Source: Gemmatimonadales bacterium (GTDB taxonomy: Bacteria; Gemmatimonadota; Gemmatimonadetes; Gemmatimonadales; GWC2-71-9). Taken from it: DNA of 36,863 nt. The notes beneath the pieces are model-generated. The model worked only from the letters and a program-made list of their open reading frames with translations, was not told the origin of the DNA and searched no databases. Numbering within the stretch: the stretch's first letter is position 1; each line of letters begins with the position of its first letter. The position numbers and the translations under genes were made by a program. The stretch is taken from NCBI GenBank assembly GCA_013694695.1, contig JACDBX010000028.1, positions 1 to 36,863 of the forward strand. The letters run 5' to 3'. This document shows, piece by piece, positions 31,256 to 36,863 of this stretch.

Positions 31256-34135
31256 CTACCGGGACGCGCCTTCCGCCGTCAGCCGGACCAGCGCATCACG
31301 CGCCTCGGCCACCCGCGTCGCATACGCGGTGTCGGCCCGCTCCCAAAGTCGCAGGAACTGTCCGTATGCCGCGGTCGCCTCGGCAGGGCGCCCGGCGGCC
31401 TCGTGGGCGCGCCCGAGATACAGTTGTGTGATGGGGAGGAACCCGACCTGGTCGGAAAATCCGTCGCGCAGGCGCCGGATGCCAGCTTCTCGAGTGGTTG
31501 GGCGTGCCACCTGTATCATGGCCAGGCGAAGCGACACGGCGTTGGAAAACGGAGTCACGCCGATTCCGCTCGGAACACGCAGGCCTGCTTCGGCGCGGGC
31601 AAGCCCGCGAGCAGTATCACCCTGAGCCACGATGGCGAGGCCTCCCAGCACTGCGAGTGGTCCTGACAGAAATGCGGGACGCGCAGAATCGGGCATCGCC
31701 TGCGCCCTGGCAACCTCCGCCGCAGCTGTGGTGCCGTCGCCCATGTCCACCGCCATGAGGGCTCTGATGAATGCGACAAAGGCGTTGTTGGCAGGGGCCC
31801 GCGCCAAGCCGGTCATGAATGTCTGGCGCTGGGGATCGCTCAGAAGCCCCGCGTAGATCCGCAGCGTCCCGGCCATCTCCCGCATCGCCGGATTGATCTG
31901 GGTGACCGTGTCCGCAATTGCCTTCGCGACCCGGATCTGGCCCAGTCCGTCGTACAGCGCCGAGAGCGCCGCGAGGCCGTTGGCCCTCTGCGGCTCGGGA
32001 ATCCCGCTGGAAAGCGAATCCAGCATCACCCCGAGCGTGGCTGCGGTTGCCTCTGGCGCCATCATCCGGCGCGCGATCGCCGACATCACCACGCCGCTCG
32101 GGCCGTAGCGGGAGATCATCTGGCGCAGTGCGCTGTCGACACCCTGCACAGCCAGAAGACCGGCTCGGGCGCGGCGAAGTTCGTCGGCAGCGCCGGCACG
32201 GTCGAAGACCGTCATGTAGCGTCGCTGCGCGGCCGAATCACCCGCCAGGAGTGCCATCTCGAACGGATGAATGGCGGCGGGAGTCAGCGAGGAGTCAATC
32301 TCGAGGACCCGGTCGAACGGGGCCGTCAAGTCGTCACGAGGTCGCGGGATCATGTGCTTGGTGTGGTACTGCGACTCGCCCAGCAGGTACCAGCCGTCGG
32401 CGTCCTGGGGGTGGCGCGCAGTGTAGGCGCGCATCGAGTCGGAGGCAGCAACGTCACCGCGCTGGAACATCTGGTACGCCACCAGGATGCTGCGCACCCG
32501 CTCAGGCAGCGCCGCGGAGTAACGCACTGCATTGGCGCTCGCGATGCCCGCCCGCGGATTGTTGTATGCGCCGATCCATCCCATCGTATTGGCCAGCTTG
32601 TACCACGCCAGCGCGAAGGTCGAGTCCGCACCGACTGCACGCTCGAACGCCACCTGCGCCGAGTCCCATTCCCCACGCCGGTGGAATCGCTCGCCATCGA
32701 GGTACGCACGGATCGCCGGCATCGACGCCGAGGTGATTCCCGAGGAATTGGCCGACGGCAACGGCTCCCGCGATTTCCAGATATTGCGGAGCACGCCGAC
32801 GGCGAGCTGGTCGGCGAGGTTGAGGATCGAATCGGCGGGACCGTCCACCTGCGCGCGAGCGAGCTGCTTTCCCTGCAGGTCGTACAGTTCGGCGGTGAGG
32901 CGGGCGCTATTACCACTGGCCACCACGCTGCCAGTCAGCACCGATGCGGCCTTCACGCTCCGGGCGACTGCAATCGCACCATCGAGGCCCGGCTGTCCGC
33001 CATCGGCGCGGCGCTGCCATTCGCGCATCACCTGGCGTGACGGGATGGTGCGGATCTCGCCGACCCCGTCGAGGCTGCCGCCGAGGAGGTCGACCATTCC
33101 CTCGCCGAGGCCCTCGACCGCCGCGCCGCTCGTGGTGAACGGCACGATCGCGATCGTCTCGGCGCCCGAAACGATGTTCGTGCTCGGCGCGGCAATGAAG
33201 ATCACCCAGATCGCGGCGGCAGCGGCAACGACCACCGGGAGCACGACTGCGAGCCGCTTCCATCGCCGGCTCTCGCGCGTTGCAGCAGCGGCGCCGCTGC
33301 TCCCGCTGGTGAGCGCGTCGGCAAAATCCAGGATGGTCGGGAACCGCTTCTCCGGCTCCTGCTGCAGTGCGCGCTGCACCGCGGCATCAACGTCGGCCGG
33401 GACATCGTGAACAACGCTGGAGAGACGGGGTCGGGCGCCGGTGAGCACCTTGGTGAGTAGCGCCTGCATGGTGGGGGCCGTGAACGGCTGGCTTCCCGTC
33501 ACCATTTCGAAGAACACGCAGGCGAGCGAGTACTGGTCGCTCCGGGCGTCCACCACGTCGGCGGTCGCCTGTTCCGGACTCATGTAGGCCGGCGTTCCGA
33601 TTGCCATGCCCGTGCCCGTGAGCGCGGCGTCAGCGGAGCGCGATGCGTCGATCGCACGGGCGATGCCGAAATCCGCCACGACGGCGTGCCCCCCGGAGAG
33701 CATGATGTTCTCCGGCTTCACGTCGCGATGCACAATTCCGTGCGAATGCGCATACGCCAGCGCACTCGCGGCCTCTCGCATGATGGTCGCGGCGCGCTCC
33801 GTTGGAAGTCGTCCCTCGCGCCGGAGCAGGTCGCGCAGCGACTCGCCCTCCACGTACGGCATCACGTAATAGAGGCAGCCGTCGGCCGAGCCTGAGTCGT
33901 AGACAGGCACGATGTGCGGATGCTGCAGGCCGGCCGCGAGCTCGATTTCGCGCAGGAACCGGTCGGTGCCGAGCGAGGCTGCGAGCTCGGGACGCAGCAC
34001 CTTGATCGCCACCTTGCGATGGTGCTTGCGGTCTTCAGCCACGAACACTGTCGCCATGCCGCCCTCGCCGATCTGTCGATCGACGTCGTAGGCATGCTGT
34101 ACCGCGGCGCGTAGTCGCTCAAGGGTGTCTGACAT
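31256..34135 (-). CDS. Transmembrane Ser/Thr protein kinase with C-terminal TPR-like region
   Basis: 959 residues. The N-terminal PknB-like kinase domain (about 15-275) has the glycine loop GEGGMATVF, Lys45 in VAIKVL, the catalytic HRDVKPEN (Asp138), DFG (155-157) and GTPAYMSPEQ. All catalytic residues are present. One transmembrane helix lies at about 295-316. The outer half begins with a region like adenylate-cyclase-type or TolB-like sensors (ETIAIVPFTTSGAAVEGLGEG, about 330-450), then TPR-like helical repeats to the end. This design is abundant in Gemmatimonadota and Acidobacteria. The ATG at 34135 was preferred; one at 34159 adds eight residues. The SnoaL-like gene follows immediately. 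Confidence 0.92.
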   Translation of the reverse strand: MSDTLERLRAAVQHAYDVDRQIGEGGMATVFVAEDRKHHRKVAIKVLRPELAASLGTDRFLREIELAAGLQHPHIVPVYDSGSADGCLYYVMPYVEGESLRDLLRREGRLPTERAATIMREAASALAYAHSHGIVHRDVKPENIMLSGGHAVVADFGIARAIDASRSADAALTGTGMAIGTPAYMSPEQATADVVDARSDQYSLACVFFEMVTGSQPFTAPTMQALLTKVLTGARPRLSSVVHDVPADVDAAVQRALQQEPEKRFPTILDFADALTSGSSGAAAATRESRRWKRLAVVLPVVVAAAAAIWVIFIAAPSTNIVSGAETIAIVPFTTSGAAVEGLGEGMVDLLGGSLDGVGEIRTIPSRQVMREWQRRADGGQPGLDGAIAVARSVKAASVLTGSVVASGNSARLTAELYDLQGKQLARAQVDGPADSILNLADQLAVGVLRNIWKSREPLPSANSSGITSASMPAIRAYLDGERFHRRGEWDSAQVAFERAVGADSTFALAWYKLANTMGWIGAYNNPRAGIASANAVRYSAALPERVRSILVAYQMFQRGDVAASDSMRAYTARHPQDADGWYLLGESQYHTKHMIPRPRDDLTAPFDRVLEIDSSLTPAAIHPFEMALLAGDSAAQRRYMTVFDRAGAADELRRARAGLLAVQGVDSALRQMISRYGPSGVVMSAIARRMMAPEATAATLGVMLDSLSSGIPEPQRANGLAALSALYDGLGQIRVAKAIADTVTQINPAMREMAGTLRIYAGLLSDPQRQTFMTGLARAPANNAFVAFIRALMAVDMGDGTTAAAEVARAQAMPDSARPAFLSGPLAVLGGLAIVAQGDTARGLARAEAGLRVPSGIGVTPFSNAVSLRLAMIQVARPTTREAGIRRLRDGFSDQVGFLPITQLYLGRAHEAAGRPAEATAAYGQFLRLWERADTAYATRVAEARDALVRLTAEGASR

Positions 34136-34216
34136 GTGCCCGATGGAAGGGAGACTCATGGAATGTAGCCAGCGATGGGTGGCGGACGCGACCGGGATCT
34201 GCCCGGGTTGGATGCG

Positions 34217-35665
34217 TCATCGACCGGAATCGTTGCCCGGACGACGGACCCAGGTCTCGAAGAAGCCCAAGCCACGGTCGGAAACCGGATCGCCGGCCGC
34301 ACGCCCCGAGATGGCCCACGCCCCACGCATCTGGAGAAAGACCCGTCCAGGACCCCCGGTCCCCAGGCGGGTGGCCTGCACATCGAGCACTCTGATGTCG
34401 ACTTCGACCGTGTCGGCGCGCCGAGTGCCGACGATCCGCAGTGACGCGGGCGCGCGTACACCTGGTTCGCCCTTCACGGCGAGCAAACCGTCTGCCTCGA
34501 CCCGCGAGAATCGATACACCTGGCGCACCCCGAGAGAATCGACCAGCGCCAGGAAAAACGGTGCGTTCGACTCCGGTTCGAGGCTGTCGGACTCCAGCAC
34601 ACCTCCGTAGATGAGTGAGTGCTCGGCGCCCTGCCCAGTCCCCCACTCCCAGGTGATTCCCCGCCATACCCCCCAGTTGTGATCGTGGTACGCGGGCGCG
34701 CCGGAGACAGCACGACACCGGCGGCGGACACAGAATTGTCCGGTGGCGCTCGCGGCGAGCGCGGGCACCACATACCCCGAGGTTACACGATCGTCGCGCA
34801 ACTCGACCGGTGGGAAGTATGCGTGCCGCCGGGGCATGACATGCAGGTCGAACGACGCACCGTCCACCGAACCCCGCAGGTGATACACGCCGTTGCGCTG
34901 GGTGACTCCGGCCGGGCCGACAGAGAGGTCGGCGTGCAGAGTGTCGAACTGTACCCCGACCCGCGGTACGTCCTGCACGAATCGCTCGTGACCAGCAGTC
35001 GTGCGACGCGTGACAAGGACCTGTCCGCCCCAACGATCTGACGTCATGTCGCCGCCGACCAACAGCGTGATGTACCACCATTCGTCAGGCGACACGACGA
35101 TGTTGAAATAGTGCCACTCGCCCCAGGTACTGTCGCCCACAGCGGGAAGGTGGAAGTGATCGATCTCGTCGTAGAACTGCTGGGGGGCCGGCGCCGACCA
35201 TTCCGCATCACGCGCGCGGTTGCCCCACTGCCCAGCCAACACGACCAGCGGCGCGCCCGCGAGCGCCGCAACGGTGGGCAGGTCAGCACCGGCACGTACG
35301 GTCCACGTGGTGTCGCGGACCGTGAGGCCAATGCGCTTTCCCTCCAGGATCGGCGATACCGCGCGCACCACCGTGGCGTGCCGCGGTCCCCCGAGCAATT
35401 GGCGGGTGACAAACCTCGCGCGGTCGATCCCGAAGAACATGCCGGTCATGCCACCGGTGCGAAGTGCCTCGACATCGACCCCCTCCGGCAGCACGGTGAG
35501 GTCGCCACCACCCACCAGCGAGACATCCCGGGACTGGGTCAGCATCGCATCACCGACGGAGAGCAGCACGATCATCACCGCCACACCAATGGCGTATCCT
35601 GCGAGCAGCACCAGCGATCGTCCGGGTCGGACCAGGAGGTGTCGGAGCGCAAGCGTCGCACGCAT
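34217..35665 (-). CDS. FtsX/MacB-type N-terminal anchor fused to AttH/CrtC-like lipocalin domain
   Basis: 482 residues. Residues 1-150 look like the start of a LolC/MacB permease: ALRHLLVRPGRSL, one membrane helix (about 17-38), then GGGDLTVLPEGVDVE and RFVTRQLLGGPR. Instead of three more membrane helices, residues about 160-480 form a beta-rich domain with EWHYFNIVVSPDEWWYITLLVGG (split at SPDEWW) and the hallmark AYHDHNWGVW (325-334). This block is typical of AttH and hydroxyneurosporene hydratase CrtC. The gene overlaps the ABC ATPase stop by 1 nt (TGATG). AttH proteins are encoded with attEFG transporters. A tethered lipid- or polyketide-handling domain is inference. Confidence 0.8.
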   Translation of the reverse strand: MRATLALRHLLVRPGRSLVLLAGYAIGVAVMIVLLSVGDAMLTQSRDVSLVGGGDLTVLPEGVDVEALRTGGMTGMFFGIDRARFVTRQLLGGPRHATVVRAVSPILEGKRIGLTVRDTTWTVRAGADLPTVAALAGAPLVVLAGQWGNRARDAEWSAPAPQQFYDEIDHFHLPAVGDSTWGEWHYFNIVVSPDEWWYITLLVGGDMTSDRWGGQVLVTRRTTAGHERFVQDVPRVGVQFDTLHADLSVGPAGVTQRNGVYHLRGSVDGASFDLHVMPRRHAYFPPVELRDDRVTSGYVVPALAASATGQFCVRRRCRAVSGAPAYHDHNWGVWRGITWEWGTGQGAEHSLIYGGVLESDSLEPESNAPFFLALVDSLGVRQVYRFSRVEADGLLAVKGEPGVRAPASLRIVGTRRADTVEVDIRVLDVQATRLGTGGPGRVFLQMRGAWAISGRAAGDPVSDRGLGFFETWVRRPGNDSGR

Positions 35666-36336
35666 CAGGCCTTGATCCGTCCGTCCAGCATCCTTACCAC
35701 CCGCTGCGCCCGCTCGGCGAGGTCTTCATCGTGGGTGACCACCACCATGGTCATGCCGTCGTCGTTCAGTTTCTGGAAGAGGTCGAGAATCGCGCGCCCC
35801 GTCGCCATGTCGAGCTCACCGGTCGGTTCGTCGGCGAGCAGGATGGCCGGCCGGTTTGCCAACGCGCGTGCAATGGCCACCCGCTGCATCTCTCCGCCAG
35901 AAAGTTCCGTCGGCCGGTGACCAGACCGCGCGGCGAGCCCCACATACGCGAGCAGCTCTTCCGCGCGCTGCCTGCGTTCCGTCGACGGCACGCGCATCTC
36001 GGCCATCGGCAGCTCGACATTCTCCCGTGCAGTCAGCACCGGCAGCAAGTGGAAGCGCTGGAAGACGAAGCCGACCTGCTCAAGGCGCAGGCGCGTGAGC
36101 TGCCGGTCGTCCAAGGTGGCAAGCGACCTGCCCTGGACCCGCACCTCGCCACTCGATGGGCGCTCGAGTCCGCCAAGGAGCGTGAGCAAGGTCGACTTCC
36201 CGGAGCCCGACGGACCAGTGACGGCGACATACTCCCCTGCCCGTACGTCGAGCGACACGCCGCGCAACGCCTCGACAAGGTGGCCCCGCAACGCGTGCGT
36301 CCGTGTGACGTCGCGAGCCTCGATGATCGGCGTCAC
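35665..36336 (-). CDS. LolD/MacB-type ABC ATPase
   Basis: 223 residues. Walker A is GPSGSGKST (41-49), the signature LSGGEMQRVAIARAL, Walker B ILLADEPTGELD and the switch histidine lies in VTHDEDLAERA. GEMQRVAIARAL and ADEPTGELD are characteristic of the LolD/MacB/FtsE branch (mechanotransmission exporters rather than importers). The GTG at 36336 overlaps the permease stop as GTGA with AGGAG 9 nt upstream. It would energise the flanking FtsX-type permease and perhaps the AttH fusion. Confidence 0.94.
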   Translation of the reverse strand: MTPIIEARDVTRTHALRGHLVEALRGVSLDVRAGEYVAVTGPSGSGKSTLLTLLGGLERPSSGEVRVQGRSLATLDDRQLTRLRLEQVGFVFQRFHLLPVLTARENVELPMAEMRVPSTERRQRAEELLAYVGLAARSGHRPTELSGGEMQRVAIARALANRPAILLADEPTGELDMATGRAILDLFQKLNDDGMTMVVVTHDEDLAERAQRVVRMLDGRIKA

Positions 36337-36863
36337 AGTGCATCGCTCCTGAGGGTGGCGGCCACGGGGGCGTGCATCGCGCGCCACGCCGGCGCCAGCC
36401 CCGCCACCACGCCGGTGATCAACAGTGCCACCGCGGCCCGCAACAATGATCCCGGTTCGGCGACGAAGAACGAAATTGATGCTGGAAGCCCCGGGAACGA
36501 CGTCAAGATCGCGTCGAGCCAGCGCGCGGTGACGATACCAAGCCCAAGTCCTGCCACGCCTCCCGCAACGGTGAGTGCCAATCCCTGCTGCATCACGTGC
36601 AGAAAGACGGATTCACGTGCCACGCCGATCGCCCGCAACGTCGCGATCACCCCGATCTGTTCGTTGACGGTGATCGCGAGCAGCGTGCCCACCAGGAGCA
36701 CGGTCACGACCAATGCGATCAACCCAAGGATCAGCGACAGCTGGCGGAAGTACGACAATCGCGCGCGGAACTGCACCACCATCTCTCCCACGCTGCTGAC
36801 TCCCACTTCCGGGATGCGCTCGCGAAGCCGACCCGCCACGACCGCCGCCGCGCTGTCGTCGGT
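36333..36863 (-). CDS. FtsX/MacB-type ABC permease, 3' fragment
   Basis: The frame is open to the right edge, so only the last 177 codons are visible. They contain three membrane helices (LSLILGLIALVVTVLLVGTL, a central VAGGVAGLGLGIV and AAVALLITGVVAGLAPAW) and the family ending PAWRAMHAPVAATLR. The segment RAIGVARESVFLHVMQQG is the usual FtsX-domain loop. The N-terminal helix and periplasmic domain lie outside the window. It overlaps the ATPase gene by 4 nt. Confidence 0.88.
   Translation of the reverse strand, partial: TDDSAAAVVAGRLRERIPEVGVSSVGEMVVQFRARLSYFRQLSLILGLIALVVTVLLVGTLLAITVNEQIGVIATLRAIGVARESVFLHVMQQGLALTVAGGVAGLGLGIVTARWLDAILTSFPGLPASISFFVAEPGSLLRAAVALLITGVVAGLAPAWRAMHAPVAATLRSDAL

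Noticed and set aside
1-36863. Insertion sequence, prophage or genomic island
   Set aside because: No transposase, integrase or direct repeats were seen; neither tRNA gene shows a 3' duplicate, and gene style is uniform.

Overview
The window comes from a high-GC (about two-thirds G+C by eye), Gram-negative-type bacterium. It carries a TonB-dependent outer-membrane receptor, an Mla (MCE) lipid transporter and many Tat/Sec signal peptides. Start codons GTG and TTG are common and neighbouring genes often overlap by 4 nt. A Ser/Thr kinase with a C-terminal TPR-like half, a carboxypeptidase-regulatory-domain TonB receptor and tandem HD-GYP proteins recall Gemmatimonadota. That assignment is an inference from gene style, not from a marker gene. 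Almost all genes are on the minus strand; the exceptions are the first gene fragment, cspA, mutY and a phosphatase-like gene.

Layout. 1-633: 3' end of an S41 (Ctp-type) protease. 688-2173: two-gene quinone/catechol detoxification operon. 2213-2750: cspA with a long structured leader and a strong terminator, followed by a degenerate 7-bp tandem repeat. 2820-3795: a Tat-exported protein and a CPXCG zinc-ribbon protein. 3860-14022: the most notable region, a tightly coupled co-directional cluster. In transcription order it holds a TonB receptor, YnjB-type lipoprotein, two permeases (a split YnjC), YnjD-type ATPase, YnjF-type CDP-alcohol phosphotransferase, ECF sigma factor, zinc-type anti-sigma factor, IroE-like secreted esterase and a YVTN beta-propeller. 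14070-16249: a TVP38/TMEM64 membrane protein and an overlapping FAD/disulfide oxidoreductase of the mercuric-reductase type, perhaps in the same transcript. 16353-16524: tRNA-Gln(CTG) with promoter and terminator.

16538-19606: two tandem paralogous double HD-GYP proteins, immediately behind tRNA-Ala(CGC) (19661-19733) and its terminator. 19779-21280: rnz and folE overlapping. 21361-23787: mlaE-mlaF-mlaD. 23815-24537: mutY, divergent. 24522-28489: a coupled run of nadE, hotdog thioesterase, patatin, DUF2203 and a small membrane protein. 28553-29073: phosphatase-like gene and terminator. 29097-34135: DUF4384 protein, SnoaL-like protein and Ser/Thr kinase. 34217-36863: a LolCDE/MacB-type ABC cassette whose last gene fuses an FtsX-like N-terminal anchor to an AttH/CrtC-like domain.

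The best candidate for an undescribed system is the Ynj-centred cluster. Outer-membrane receptor, secreted esterase, ABC importer, membrane phosphotransferase and a dedicated sigma/anti-sigma pair look like one regulated trans-envelope uptake pathway for an unknown, possibly ester-containing ligand. No insertion sequence, phage, CRISPR array or replication origin was seen.
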